Notes: generated by a model from the sequence alone, not told the origin. A DNA stretch of 64,000 nucleotides from Laburnicola sp. R22_1 (GCA_014281115.1 JACONQ010000003.1:4402001-4466000); one strand, 5' to 3'. Counted from the stretch's first letter, positions 23,593-36,900 are shown. Program-made: numbers and translations.

Positions 23593-25444
23593 CTAAATAG
23601 ACGGAAAATTTCCACTATCTAAGCCAGCTTTAATGCGGCATTATATTAATCTAATTCTATAAGCTACCCACTATAATACTCCTTAATCCTTAATTTAGAC
23701 ACCACCTACCACATCGCGAATAACCTTAATCAATTTGTCTTATTTTGCCCTCTATTGCCTAGAGACTTTATATGGGCTAGAAATACACAAATATAGGTTA
23801 AAGGATATGGCATAGTTTACCTTAAACTAAATGGCCCAGCTAGACAGCAAATACTACGCCTTAATAATATAGCCTAGTGCCCAGACCTTCTATGCAACCT
23901 AGTGTCTTTTAGGATACTACAGCGTTAAGGGCTATAGTAGAATACTAAATTAGAATCTATAAGCCTAAAGCGAATAGATAATATAGTTATTACTAATCTG
24001 CAAGAGCTCTACGACTAATAGGTTCTAGAATACTAACTAGAACTAATAGAATAGGCAACCTTCCACACTTACAGGATTACCTCACGCACCAAGAGATCCC
24101 CACAAAAGGCAGACGCACTGCGATGGCATAAGCGACTAGGGCATCTAGGCCCTAGTGCTCTTAAGCACCTAGTGCAGCAATCTAAGGGGGTGCGGATTAA
24201 AGGCATCACTATAGTACAGTGCGACGCCTGCGGACAAGCCAAATCTAAGAGGTTAATCCGCCAAATACCACAACTAATTAATAAAGGACCAGGAGAACGA
24301 GTCGCAATAGACTTCCACAGCTATAAGAATAGCAGCTTAACAAAAGAGAAGAGCCAAATGCTAATTACTAATCAATACTTAGAACTAATATAGGATTTCT
24401 ACTTTAAGAATAATTGCACAGCTCGATCTATTATCTAAACTTTGGCCACTTTTACAAAGTTTATAAAGAACCAATTTAATCTTATAGTTAAGATAATTAA
24501 AGCGGATAACAAAATATTCACAGTTAAATAAGAAGTTAATTAATAGTGCACAGCCTAGGGGATTACAATTAAGCCTTTAGCACCTAACACACAAGAATAG
24601 AATGGGGGAGCTAAACGCTTAGGGGGTATAATAAAAGACAAAGCCTAGGCAATGCAACTTAATGCCAACCTACTATAAGAGATATGGCTAGAGATTACCT
24701 AGTTAGCTGTCTACCTCTATAATTAAACACTAAACTATGCGAATTACTAGAGAACACTATATAAAGTCTTCTTTACAATAGTGGCCTTCTAGAATAGAGT
24801 GGTTATAGCACTACAAAAGCTAAATTAAACCTATCTTAAGGCATATAAGTGCAAAGCTTTTGCAATAATAAATAATACCTACTATGGTAAGAGTAGGCTA
24901 TAACATCTCGACCTAAAGGCGTGGATTAGATATCTAGTAGGATACTAATCCTCCAACATCTTTTGGATATAGATACCCTTGCTTAGGAAAGTAATTAGTA
25001 CCTAGGACGTAATATTTAACAAAGACAGCATCTTTAGTAGAAAGACAAAGGACCTTATAGATAACCTTATACATAATACCCTTAAAGAGATCGCTATATA
25101 GGTCTAATCGGTTAAACTATTATCCACAGCTAAACTAACTAAATTAGAGACAGAGTTATTCTATAAAGATGAGACGATTTAAGATAACCTACAGAATAAA
25201 GACTAGCCTAGATATTAACAAGATAGAAAAGTAGACTATACTTATCCCACTCCGCTAATTACACTACTACTAGTGACACTCCTTACACAATCACTAGTAG
25301 AGAAAGATAAAGGGAAAGACCACCAACCCTTATTATTAATAATATGCCTATGGGCCGTAGTATTTATAGCCAGCACTAAAGCGGCAAACGTAGAGAACTT
25401 TAATAGGAAAACATTAGATAAGGCGCAGTTAAAAAGATTGCTCT
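23593..25444 (+). pseudogene. Pol relic of D, N-terminal part (protease, integrase)
   Basis: Protease remnant near 23690-23730 (LDTTYHIANNLN, for Asp-Ser-Gly…His). Integrase: zinc site WHKRLGHLGPSALKHL…CDACGQAKSK around 24120-24250, with the open piece 24172-24393 (GERVAIDFHSYKNSS) covering the first catalytic Asp. The second region reads VKIIKADNKIFT (near 24490-24520) and the third GGAKRLGG (near 24605), a Glu-to-Lys change at the catalytic Glu. Unlike E and F, the Trp of the later KAWIRYLVGY motif is kept (near 24920). Cut by E at 25444. Confidence 0.82.
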
Positions 25445-25623
25445 TGTCAGATAGAACGAGCTGTGGTGAGGTTGGATCTGTACAATCGAGCAGGGACCAC
25501 CTGGCTTGGCACACTACCGGTAGCGAAGAAGTCAGAACCAGCTAAACACGGTTGGAACAGAACACAATACAATCATCATCATCCATCAAGACGCTACATC
25601 GCATTTAACCATCAAATCTGACA
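25445..25623 (+). repeat. 5' LTR of E
   Basis: Begins TGTCAGATAG and ends AATCTGACA. Differs from the 3' LTR by a 6-bp insertion near 25516-25521 (CTACCGGTAG in place of CTAG) and a few transitions. Confidence 0.93.
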
Positions 25624-25641
25624 ATTAAGAGTCTCACTGCC
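25624..25641 (+). other. Primer-binding site of E
   Basis: Same 18 bases as in B, C, D and F, directly after the LTR end. Confidence 0.7.
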
Positions 25642-25655
25642 TCAACTAATACGAA

Positions 25656-26876
25656 ATGGCGCAACAACTATACCGCGATCCCACAGTAACGCTGAGGGAT
25701 CATACCAACTATATGGGATGGATAACGCAGCTGCAGGCGAGATGTGTTGTCTACAACATCTGGGATAAGGTTAATCCAAAGTCAACAGTCCCGCTGATAT
25801 CAAGACCAGTAGTTATTAGAGCTCCAGTAGTCGCTAATTACACACCAGCCGCAAACGTCGAAATCCCAACAAGACCAACCGCGCTGTCAGCAACTGGACA
25901 GAAGGCGTTTAAGGAAGACCTTAAATATTACAAGATTCTCATCGAACAATACAAGAACGACTAGCACGACTTTAAGAAGGAACAAGCAAGCCTCTAACAC
26001 ATCGTGGCATTTATCTAGTTAACCGTATCCCCACACCTGTTGCGCACGTGCTGCCTACCAAAGAAGCCACTGCGACAATGGATTACAGACCTACAACTAA
26101 CAGTTGGAGTTGACGAACAAATCGAGCAAGAACGAGCTCGCGAGCGATATCTTGCCTCACTGAGGCCAATAAGGAGCGCGTCGCAATAGGACACATGGCT
26201 AGCAGAGTACAACCAAGCAGCCACTAAGGCGGAGACATATCGAGTCGCCGAGCTATCACAATTAAATGTGATTACAAAAGACTTCCTAGCAGCTGTGAAC
26301 AAAGTTGCTCCCATATAGTCTACAAACTTTCAAGACAATGGTCGATTTGCAACTGGCATAAGCCAGAAGAAGATAATAAAACGCTTCCAAGAACACATAA
26401 TAACAAACTATCCCCTTAGATTAGGGAAGCACAAAGCAGCTTTTATAACTAATAATGCATCATTTCTCGCTAAAGGTGGTGCAACCACCTAGGGCAATGA
26501 CAGGGACGCCTCTCATGCCGAAAGCGCGCCATCCAACCGAAACCGGGGCAGACCCCGTAATCAACGTACAGCTGACAAGAAAGATGTCAAGCTCAAGCGG
26601 CCTTCAGATCAAGAGCCAGCTATGACAGGAGGAGCAAAATGCCCTGCCTATAGACAACGCCACAGTATTAGGGACTGCTATTATGTCAACCCAGACAAAG
26701 CTCCTAAGTAGTGGAAACCTAATAAGATTATAAATGAGCTTATTAACTTCAAGCGTAAGAACGACGCAACTTTCCAAGGGCTAATCCGCGGACAAAGCAG
26801 AACCTAATCACAAACACTGATTATCAAACAATCGCACACGCCCACACCTAAGATCCTCGAGTCCCCTAAGGACTAA
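25656..26876 (+). pseudogene. Gag relic of E
   Basis: ATG 25656; 406 codons in one frame to TAA 26874-26876. The first 102 residues are open (MAQQLYRDPTVTLRDHTNYMGWITQL). After that come isolated stops at Gln or Trp positions. The zinc knuckle near 26640 reads CPAYRQRHSIRDC, its second Cys lost to Tyr (TGT to TAT). A basic stretch (NRGRPRNQRTADKKDVKLKR) precedes it. The end reads TPKILESPKD, stop, then CTAGAG. Capsid/nucleocapsid role by family. Confidence 0.88.
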
Positions 26877-29800
26877 CTAGAGGGGCGGAGAATATTAAAC
26901 GTCAACGCTGCGTTTACATCAGCGCTAATAGGAACAGAAGTGTCTAACTACTCACTAAAGCGCTTGTTTATTCTTAATTTAGAATTAACTTGCTATATTA
27001 CAAATAACCCTAACCGTATCTATAACTTCTGTCTACCTACGTCCGGGGATTATATATGGGCTGGGAATACAAAGATATGGATAAAAGGCTACGGCTCTAT
27101 TGACTTAACACTAAGAGGTTAATATGGAACAACTATATTAGTTCTACATAATGTGGCTATCTGTCCAGACCTCCTGTGCAACCTAGTCTCCTTTTGACTA
27201 CTAAGGAATAGAGGAATCTAGTGGGATACGCAAACGGACCCAACTACGCTAAAAGGACTAGACGACAAGGTTATTAGAAAACTATCTAAGATACACAGTT
27301 AATGGGTACTTAAGTATAATTCGCTACCACCTACTTTATATTACATCCGTAAGAATACATTACGAACGAAAGGAGCACTACAAAGGGCCTTAGCTAAATT
27401 ATGGCATAAGAGACTAGAATATTCTAGACTAGCAGCTATCGAACATCTTGTGCAGCAAGCTAAAGGGGTGCGAGTTAAGGGAGTTACAATAGTTCAATGC
27501 GACTCCTGTAGGAAAGCAAAGATCTAGCGACAAATTAGCCAAGCACCGCGAATTAATAATAAAGGACTAGGAGAAAGACTAGCTATTAACTTTTATGCCT
27601 ATAAGGCGCAAAGTAGCACTGGCGAAAGGAGCTAGATGCTTGTCACTGATAGGTACTTAGGCCTGCAATGGGATTTTTATTTTAAAGACAATTGACTAGC
27701 AAAGTCGGTTATTAAAGTTCTATCGAACTTCTTTCTTTTCCTTAAAAACCATTATAACATTACGGTCAAGGTTATTGAAGCGGATAACGAGATCACGATA
27801 GTGAAACCGGAAATCGAGCGCTGGTTGGCATCACAAGGAATTACTGTCAAGCCTTCTGCCCTGGATACATAAGCTTAAAATAGAGGTGCCGAACGCTTAG
27901 GGGGTGTGAATAAAGAGAAATCGCGTGCAATACGACTTGACGCCAACCTATCCTAGGAACTGTGGCCTGAAGTGACAAGAGCCGCAGTATACCTCTATAA
28001 TCGAACACCGAATTATGCAAACCACTGGAAAACGCTATACAAGATATTCTTCACACGAGTCGCGTTTAGTAATGGGATTGTCACTTCACTACGAAAACCC
28101 AACCTCGCCTATCTAAAGGCGTACGGCTGCAAGGCATTTGCAATGACCAATAATACTCACTAAGGCAAATCACGCCTACAACACCTTAATCTAAAGGCAT
28201 GAATTAGTTATCTAGTTAGATACCAATCATCAAACATCTACTAAATATGGATACTGTCGCTCGGCAAGGTGATAAGCACCTAAGACGTCGTCTTCGACAA
28301 AGAGTCAGTATTCGACGGAAGGGTTGAGGACCTTATGGACAGTCTTATACACAGTACGCTTTAAGAAATAGCAACGCACGTAAGAACTATTAAGCTACCA
28401 ACTCCTACCTAACAACCACAGACAGACTCCTTTTATGAGGATAAAGCCGCTGTAGATTTGTTAGAACAACAAGACAAAGCAGATCCACTAGGCTACTATC
28501 AAGGAAGGAAGATTAGGGATAGCTACCCAACTCCTCCAACAACACCGCCACCTGTAGCGTTACTTGCACAATTAATGGCTAGAGACTAAACAAGTCTAAC
28601 GCAACAAGCGTTCTTAACAACTATCCCCTAGGCAGCAGCTTTTATAGCGGGAACCCAAGCCGGCCGTGTTGGAAAATATAGAGGAGAAGTTATAGACAAG
28701 GCTAAGATAATAAGAATGCTCGCTAAAGGCTTGAAGCCCCATTGAAGTCAACTTCCACCTCTGCCGACGTGCCGGACCAAGCTTGAGGATCACCCAATAG
28801 GCGAGATGTTCCAAGAGGCTAAACAAGTGCACCTCGCAAGCTACTAAGAGATAAAATCATAGTTAGAAATACTATTAAAGAAGATCAAACTAATAGGACA
28901 ATAGATCCTTGACTGTATGTGGGTATACACCTATAAACTTAATAAGCACTATCGCTTGCTAAAGTGCAAGGCGCGACTAGTTGTTTAAGGCAATTAATAA
29001 CGCAACATTACCTCGCAAGACACTTACGCAGCCACGCTTACTAGCTGGTCATTCTAAATAATAATGGCAATAGCAGCTTACTATGATATGGAGCTTAAGC
29101 AATACGACGTAACAAATGCGTTCGTCCACGCAATAGTGGATTGAGAGGTTTATATAAGAATGCCTTAGGGCTATTAAAAGCCTAGAACAATACTGCAAGT
29201 AAACAAGGCACTATACGGCCTTTGTATTTTACCACTCCTCTAGCAGAAAGAATTCACGACAACGCTTAAAGCACTAGGCTTCTAGACAGTGCCTTATAAG
29301 CCGTGCTGCCTAATTAAGGATGGAGTCATTGTATTCTTCTACGTTGACAACATCATACTCGCGTATTACAAGGAGAAAGAAGAAGAAGCTTAATGAGCAA
29401 TTAAGCGCTTACAAGACAAGTATACTTTTACTAGAGGAAACAACCTCTAATAGTTCCTTAGCATAGAAGTTGTATAGGACCGAACAAACCGCAAGATTCA
29501 ACTGTCACAGGCTGCCTACTTGGACAAGATTAGCCGATTAGCAGACAGAACGAATATTCCACATAACACTCCTATGGCTGCGATTGAATTACGGCCAAGG
29601 AAGGGGTTGGCAATGCTAACTAAGATCAACAAATTTTAACATAAGATTGGATTATTGCTCTTTACTGCAGTTACTACAAGGCCAGATATTGCCTTTGCAA
29701 CTTCACGACTGGCTTAATTTCTGTCAAACCTAGGGCCCAATTACTAAGACGCAGCAGACCGAGTTCTCCTATACCTTTAAAGCACAAAGCAGCGAGCCCT

Positions 29801-30383
29801 ACAGCTTAGAGGTGACACTGGACTTCAGATTGCAAGCGACGCATCCTTTGCTAATAACACAATGGACCGCAAGAGCTCCTAAGGCTACGCTATTAAGCTC
29901 TTTAGCGGACTTATTGCCTGGAAGGCTAACAAACAAGATACTGTAACAATATTAACTACTAAGGCTGAACTGCTAGCTCTTTCTTAGGTAGCTAAGGAAG
30001 CACTCTTCGTCTCAAGACTACTCCGCGAACTCCAGATCGAACTAGACGCGCGCACTATCACTATTTAGTGCGACAATAAACAAACTATACGCTTGGTAAC
30101 TAAGGAGGTTTCCCGCCTCCAAACTAAGCTTCGTTATGTGGACATCTATAACCACTAGATCCGACAAGAAGTATCTAAGGGCAGGATCAAGGTGGAGTAT
30201 ATACAGTTAGCAGATATAATCGCTGACGGCCTTACAAAGGTGCTCCCTAGGAGCAAGTAGGAGGGTTTCCTCCAACAACTTAGATTAGTCAATGTGGAGA
30301 CTAAGGAGGTAACAAATACCGTACCTCTTAAGGAGATTTAAGAGCAACTTAAAGACCTCACAATCGCATAAGTACTAGCTTGA
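26877..30383 (+). pseudogene. Pol relic of E (protease, integrase, RT, RNase H)
   Basis: 1,168 codons in the Gag frame to TGA 30381. Protease: LELTCYITNNPN near 26975 (Asp-Ser-Gly site lost). Integrase: WHKRLEYSRLAAIEHL…CDSCRKAK (the second zinc His lost), LAINFYAYK (Asp to Asn), KVIEADNE, RGAERLGG, then RAAVYLYNRTPNYANHW. RT: MWVYTYKLNKHYRL, QYDVTNAFVHA, VFFYVDNIILAY at 29331 (YVDD to YVDN). RNase H: QIASDASFANNTMDRKSS, ALFVSRLLRELQIEL. All losses fit C-to-T or G-to-A change; no frameshift. The true stop could be slightly later. Confidence 0.88.
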
Positions 30384-30406
30384 AGAGTTTCTAACCTAAG
30401 GGGGTA

Positions 30407-30579
30407 TATCAGATAGAACGAGCTGTGGTGAGGTTGGATCTGTACAATCGAGCAGGGACCACCTGGCTTGGCACACTAGCGAAGAAGTCAGAACCAGCTA
30501 AACACGGTTGGAACAGAACACAATACAATCATTATCATCCATCAAGACGCTACATCGCATTTAACCATCAAATCTAACA
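30407..30579 (+). repeat. 3' LTR of E
   Basis: Begins TATCAG (TG start altered to TA), ends AATCTAACA. Preceded by the purine tract CTAAGGGGG. Confidence 0.92.
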
Positions 30580-32280
30580 GCTCTCTAAAGGATTAAAGCT
30601 ACACAGGAGCTAGTTGCCTATGCTACCTTCCTAACGCAATAAGCTTAAAGAACATCCACTGTGCGATATGTTTAAGGAAGCTAAGAAACAGCACCTGAAT
30701 AGTTACTAGGACATAAGATTCTGGACCGAGATACTAGCTAAAACAATTAAGCTGACTAGAGAACAGATCCTTAACTGTATATAGGTATACACCTATAAGT
30801 TTAATAAACATTACTAACTTAAGAAGTGCAAAGCACGCCTTATTATTTGTAGCGATTAATAGAGAAATATTACGTTATAAGATACATATGCGGCAATATT
30901 GGCCAGACAATTATTTCGCATACTTATGGCAATTGCGGCGCGATTCGACCTAGAGCTCCATTAATACAACGTCACGAATGCCTTTATTTACGCAAAGATT
31001 AACTAAGATATATACATAAGGATGCTACGAGGCTATAACAAACCTAGGACAATTCTAAAGCTTAATAAGGCGCTATACGGACTCTGGATCTCACCACTAC
31101 TCTGGCAGAGAGAGTTCACTTTAACACTGCGAGGCTTAGGCCTTATTAGCATACCCTATAAACCTTGCTGTATAATTAAATAAGGCGTAATTATCTTCTT
31201 TTATATAGATAATATTATTATTGCCTATAAATAGAAGAACAAACCCCAGGCTAAGCTAGTTATTAAGCAGCTATAAGAAAAGTACACCCTTATAGGAGGA
31301 AAAGATCTCCAATAGTTCCTAGGGGTTGAGATTCTTAGAAACCGCCCACAATAAAAGATCTAGCTCTTATAAGTATTATATATTAATAAGATCGCCAGGC
31401 TAGTTAATAACCAAAGCCTTAGGCATAATACCCTAATAAGTAGCATTAAGCTTACTCCACAATTAGGCTTCGCTAGTCTATTTAAGATTAACAGATACTA
31501 ACGCAAGGTTAGATTAATCCTATTCGCCGCAGTCACTACCCAGCCGGACACTGCTTTCGCGTCCTCCTAATTAGCACGATTTCTTACCAACCCTGGCAGC
31601 CAATATTAAGATGCCGCTAATTAAGTCCTACTATACCTCTAAGAAACACACACAAGGGCGTTACAGCTAGGTAGAGAAGACAGTGTTAAGGTAGCAAGTA
31701 ATACCTTGTTTGCGGATAATATACTAAACTAAAAGAGTTCTTAAGGATATATTATTAAACTATTTAGTGGGCTAATTATGTGGAAAGTAAGCAAGTAAGA
31801 TACTATCACTATATCCACCACTAAAGCCGAGCTACTAGCCCTATTATAGGTAGCTAAGGAGGCACTGTTTATATCACGCCTACTTAATAAGCTCTAGGTC
31901 AAGCTCACGGATTAAACAATTACTATTAAATGCGACAACCGGTAGACGATATAGCTTATCGCTAAGGAGACTGCGCAGCTTAATACTAAACTTCGCTATG
32001 TGGATATTTATAACTATTAGTTAAGGCAAGAGGTAGCATAAGGAAGGATTAGGGTCACCTACACTTAGTTAAACGAAATAATAGCTAATAGGCTTATAAA
32101 GGCCCTTCCTGTCAACAAATAGAGCAAATTTCTAGATCAACTAGGACTTGTTAATATAGTAGAGGATTTTAACAGAAAGGAGGTACAAATTAACGAACTA
32201 GAACAAAGAATAGAGGCTATTACTCTAGAATAAAGGACGGCTACAAGGGGTCCAGCTTAAGGATAAGTCTAAGCTAAGGG
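30580..32280 (+). pseudogene. Pol relic of D, C-terminal part (RT, RNase H)
   Basis: Resumes after E with LKLHRSxLPMLP. This keeps an Arg codon (AGG) where E and F have stops. RT reads ILNCIxVYTYKFNKHY, ALYGLWISPLLWQREF and an altered YVDD box (IIFFYIDNIIIAY, near 31195-31225). RNase H near 31690-31870 reads NTLFADN and STTKAELLALL. Many RIP stops. Confidence 0.82.
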
Positions 32281-32284
32281 GGTG

Positions 32285-32447
32285 TGTTAGATTAGAGCCG
32301 TGTTGCCGAACAAGGGCACGTGGTCGGCTCCACCCTCTAAATTAGACCTGGAGCCAACAAGTCACAAAACACACAATACAACTGTTCATCCATCTTATCT
32401 ATTAGACTCCCCATCTTAATAAGCTCAAATAGTGCTCAAATCTAACA
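32285..32447 (+). repeat. 3' LTR of D
   Basis: 163 bp. Preceded by the purine tract GCTAAGGGGGTG and followed by ATACT (32448-32452), equal to 22144-22148. Confidence 0.92.
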
Positions 32448-32820
32448 ATACTTTATATGCAGGTAGCTATGTTATAATATTATCTTTAACTTTAGTATTT
32501 ATAGACTATAGAATTAACTACCTTATTAGTATAAGGGGCTGATTTGTACGTGCTAATAAATAGTTCCTAGCCTAACCTATCTATCTCTAAGCTACTTTAC
32601 CTTTTTTAATGCATTTTTAGCACGCCTATAGCTTTCCTTTACAGCGTTGTACTGTATACCAAAGGTCTACAATATTTCTCTTCCTAATTATATAGAAGAT
32701 TTTAGTCTTACTAAGGCGTTAAGCGTATTACTTATATCGCAAGACACTTTGACTTGTATATTATTATATTACTTTCTTTTTTTAACTTAAGTATAATTAC
32801 TAGCTAAGCTAATAATCCCT
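32448..32820. other. Unassigned RIP-degraded sequence
   Basis: No open frame. Near 32690-32740 'tatatagaagattttagtcttactaaggcg' resembles strings at about 39070, 39345 and 39838, so it is part of a dispersed repeat of unknown type. Confidence 0.5.
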
Positions 32821-33244
32821 TAAGTTTAGTTATACTAAGAAGCTTTAACCTATACGTTATTATATTATCCTTTTCCTCTAAGTTAAGGATAGCCCTTTAG
32901 CTTCTTTGCCTTGCTCTTAATAATAGAAAGATATTTTTTAAGGACCTTTTATATAGTTTTGCTAAGGGCTCTTTTTAATAAGTAATAGGTACCTTTTTTT
33001 AAACTAATAATCTAGTAAGCTTAGTTATACTAAGGAGCTTTAACCTACGTATTATTATATTGTCCTCTTCCTCTAAGTTAATCACAGCCCTTTAGTTTCT
33101 CTACCTTGCTCTTAATAATAAAAAGACATTTCTTAAGAACCTTTTATATAGTTTTGCTAAGGACTCTTTATAATAAGTAATAGGTAACTCTTTTTTAAAC
33201 TAATAATCTAGTAAGTTTAGTTATCGCGCGTTATTAAATTATCC
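32821..33244 (+). repeat. Minisatellite, unit about 195 bp, two copies plus a start
   Basis: Units begin 'taag(c/t)ttagttat' at 32821, 33016 and 33212. The first two share 'cctctaagttaa', 'gccttgctcttaataata', 'ccttttatatagttttgctaagg' and 'aataagtaataggta'. Confidence 0.75.
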
Positions 33245-33545
33245 TCTTTCTCTAAGTTAAGTATAATTATAAGCTAAGATCTCCTAAGCTTTGTTTTACT
33301 AAGGCGCTTTAATTTATATATTATTCTCTTCTCCTAAGTTAAGTATAATTGTAAGCTATAACCTCCTAAGCTTAGTTTTACTAAGGCGCTTTAACTTATA
33401 TATTATTCTTTTTCCTAAAGTTAAGTATAATTATAAACTAAGTAGGTAACCTCTTAAGCTTAGTTTTACTAAGGCGCTTTAACCTATATATTATTCTTTT
33501 TCTTAGAGTTAAGCATAATTATAAGCTAAGTAGGTAACTTTTTAT
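33245..33545 (+). repeat. Minisatellite, unit 81-89 bp, about 3.5 copies
   Basis: Repeated block 'cttagttttactaaggcgctttaa' then 'tatattattc', 'aagttaagtataatt', 'aagctaa'. Unit starts at about 33283, 33364 and 33453. The block resembles part of the 195-bp unit just before it. Confidence 0.75.
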
Positions 33546-33690
33546 TTAATAAGATTACTTCTTTAACCTTATTTTTCTTTATATTTATATTAATATTATT
33601 CTAGTTTATTATATAACTAATCTGCCTAGTATTATACTAAGGCAATATATATAACTAACTAAGGAGTATAATAGAGCGCACTCGCACTAT

Positions 33691-33929
33691 TGTTAGATTT
33701 GATAGTGTTCTGTCACTTTAAGATAATATATTAATGAGAATTAATAACTGTGATGATTTTTTTATTGTGATGGAGAAGCCTAGCTATCGCGAGAAGTTTC
33801 TATCTATGCTAAGGCCCTTATACTATCTAGGATAGTACAGGGACAATGCAAAACAGTAGTGCGCCAGCCTTCTCAGTGTATTTTATAGAGAGATTATCAC
33901 TGGAATGCACAGTGACTATCTATCTGACA
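33691..33929 (-). repeat. 3' LTR of C
   Basis: Ends TATCTGACA at 33929, next to a purine tract (minus strand CTAAGGGGGTG). Confidence 0.9.
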
Positions 33930-33989
33930 CACCCCCTTAGCTTGGAGCCATCCTAAGCTGAACCCAATTCTTCGCAGCTGTACTATTGC

Positions 33990-36900
33990 TCATAGTCCAA
34001 AAGCTTCCATCCTTTGTTCTAATTTGTCCAGGTCGACCTCGTGGTTAGTGATCCTACCCTTAACGTCTTTAAGTCCAAGTTAATTTACAAACTTGGCCTA
34101 TTTTCTAGCTAGCAGAGCCTTTGTAAGGCCATCTGCTGCTATTTCTTCTAATTATTAGTATTGAATTTTAATAGCTCCACGAGCTACTTCTTATTAAAGC
34201 TAATAATTGTGTATATTAACGTGCCTAAGCTTAGTCTATAACTTGGCGATTTCTTTAGTAACGAGTTAAATAGTTTGTTAATTATCGCAGTTGATAGTAA
34301 TTGTTAATAGAAAGAGTTTAATCTTAAGTTTAGTAATTAACTAAGAGGTAAAGAGTGCCTCTTTTACAACTTATAAAAGGGCTAGCAACTTAGCTTTAGT
34401 TATTAAGGTGGTGACTATGTCTTACTTGCTTGCCTTCTAGGCAACAAGACCACTAAACAGCTTAATAATATATCCTTGTAAGCTCTTTCTATCGAGGGTG
34501 TTGTTAGCAAACAAGGAATCGCTAGCAACCTTATAAGTGTCTGCTCCTCTAAAGCGTAGCCCTAATAATTGGGTGGAGGATAGGTAAAGTAGTACGCGGT
34601 CGGCGGCGTTATAATGCTCCTCGCTGGGATTTAACAGGAATCGCGATAATTAAGAGCTTGCGAATACGATATTAGGGCGTGTGGTTACTACGACGTAAAG
34701 GATTAATCTAATCTTTCGCTAGTATTAATTAATCTTAGCCTTTGTAGCAAGTCCTTCTTAGGGTAGCAGTTTAACTACAGACATTAGGGTATTGTGTTTA
34801 AGGTCGCGTCAGTTAATTAGGCGACTAATCTTGTCTATATAGGACGCCTGGGACAGCCAGAGTTACCTATTTGCACAGTCTCTAACAATTTTAATCTCTA
34901 GAAACTACTAAAGATTATTACCACTAGTAAGGATAAACCATATACTTATCTTTTCCATTACTACGTTAGCAGCGTATTTCTAATCTTTAGAGTAGGCGAC
35001 GATAAGGTCGTCCACATAAAAGAAGATAATAATGCTATCTTTAATTATATAGCAAGACTTATAAGGGACTATAGTAAAACTAAGATTCCTAAGAGCGCTA
35101 GTAAATTCTCTCTGCCACAGCAATAGTAAGATTCGAAGACTATATAGTGCCTTATATAACTATAGGATAGTGCCAGGTTGTGTGTAACCTTGCGGCATTC
35201 TCATATAGAGTTCTCTGTCCAAATTCGCATAGACGAAAGCGTTAGTAATATTATACTGGCTAAGCTCTAGGTTATATTAAGCTGCTATGGACATAATTAG
35301 GCAAAATAATTATTCTGCGAGAGTTGTAGCATAGGTGTCTTAAGTAGTAAGGTAGCGTTATTAATCTCCGCGCACTACTAACCTAGCCTTGCACTTCTAA
35401 AATTAATAATATTTATTAAGTTTATAAGTATACACCCACATGCAATTAAGAATTTAGTGGCTACGTAATCACACTAGGGTAATAGACACCTCACTCCAAG
35501 ACTTTATTTTCTTATAGCTTTGTAGGTGTACCTACTTAGCCTCCTTCCACATATTAAATAGCGGGTAATTGTCTATCTATGTTCCGCTAGATAGAGGTTC
35601 TAGTAATTAACTTTAGTGGGGTTTTTGTCCTATTGCGAGCATGCGATTAAATTAAGCTTTGTTAAGCGGCTTCCCCTTATACTTGCCTCTACTTCCTACT
35701 TATATACCTGCTAGGAAAGTGGCTGCCCATAGCACAGCGCGTTAATTTAGCTATAGTAATCTAATAGGTAACTAGTTGTGTTAATTGTGTTTAAAGCTCG
35801 CCATTAATTAGACAAGCAATGCAATAGGTAGAGGTGTTACTAGTAGTGTTAGGTAGGTGTAATTAATCTTCCTCCCTTAGTAATACCCTCGCGGGTCTTC
35901 TTCTTTATCCTCGCGATTGCGAGTGTTAGTAATTAACTTATCCTTATAGAAGGATTTAGTATTTTCTTACTTAGGTAGTAGAGGTAGCAACTCTACTAAT
36001 TAGGTCTATACAGCAATCTCTTTAGTAGTGCTGTACATAAGGTTGTCTAACAGGTCCTCTATTTTACCTAAGAACACCTTATCTTTGTTAAAGATAATAT
36101 CGCGTGTACTAATAACTTTGTTAAGTAGTGGGATCTATATCCTCCAGATGTTTAATAATTAGTAGCCCACTAGGTATTTAACCTATGCCTTTAGGTCTAA
36201 CCTTTAGAGCTTACTCTTGCCGCGTTTAGTATTATTAGTTAAGGCGAAGGCTTTACAGCCATAGGCCCTAAGGTAAGCCTAGTTTAGTTTCTTTAGTTAA
36301 GTAATAATACTATTTTAGAAAGCAACTATTATAAAGAATACTTTGTGTAGTAATCGCTATTAGTTAGCGTAGTTCGAAGTTTAATTATATAGGTATATAG
36401 CCGCTTGTGTAATTTCTAGCCATAGGTTAAAAGGGAGATTGGCGTTAAGTTGCATTGCACGACCCTTCTCCTTAATTACACCCCCTAAGCGTTTAGCTCC
36501 TCCATTTTAAGCTTAGGTATTAGGTACTAAAGGCTCGATAATAATGCCTTTACTAACGCACCACCTATAAACGTCTTATTTAACTAAAAAGATCTTATTA
36601 TTAAATTCGATAACCTTAACTATTATATTAAATTGTACTTTTATAAATAGTACAAATTCCTTTAGCAACTTAATAATTGTTCGTGCTAGTCGATTGTCTT
36701 TAAAGTAGAAATCCCAAGCTATGCCTAAGAATTAATTAGGAATAAGCATCTGGCTTTTCTCGCTAGTAAAGCTCTAATCTTTATAATTGTGAAAGTCTAT
36801 AGCAACTCTCTCGCCAGGACCATTATTAATTTGCCTAGGTTGTTGTCTAATTTGTCGCTTGAGCTTTAATCTGCCGCAGGCGTCGCATTAGACTATAGTA

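Larger units (their letters stand above)
25445..30579 (+). mobile_element. Ty1/copia retrotransposon E, full length, nested in D
   Basis: LTRs 25445-25623 (179 bp) and 30407-30579 (173 bp), duplication GCTCT (25440-25444 and 30580-30584). Same family as B by LTR and protein, opposite orientation. Gag and pol run in a single frame over 1,570 codons with only point-mutation stops. The copy is visibly less mutated than B, C or D. Confidence 0.93.
22149..32447 (+). mobile_element. Ty1/copia retrotransposon D, split by copia element E
   Basis: 163-bp LTRs at 22149-22311 and 32285-32447, beginning TGTTAGATTAGAG and ending TCTAACA, flanked by ATACT on both sides. The inner sequence is cut at 25444/30580 by E, with GCTCT duplicated. 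Without E it is about 5.2 kb. Its gag is closest to that of C (shared from the gag start over well over 100 bases), so C, D and F form one copia family although their LTRs differ. Confidence 0.92.

Noticed and set aside
25242..25545. Two overlapping open frames on opposite strands
   Set aside because: They cross the D/E junction and the LTR of E, so they are insertion artefacts.
32821..33545. CRISPR array
   Set aside because: Units are 80-195 bp without distinct spacers, in a eukaryotic setting.
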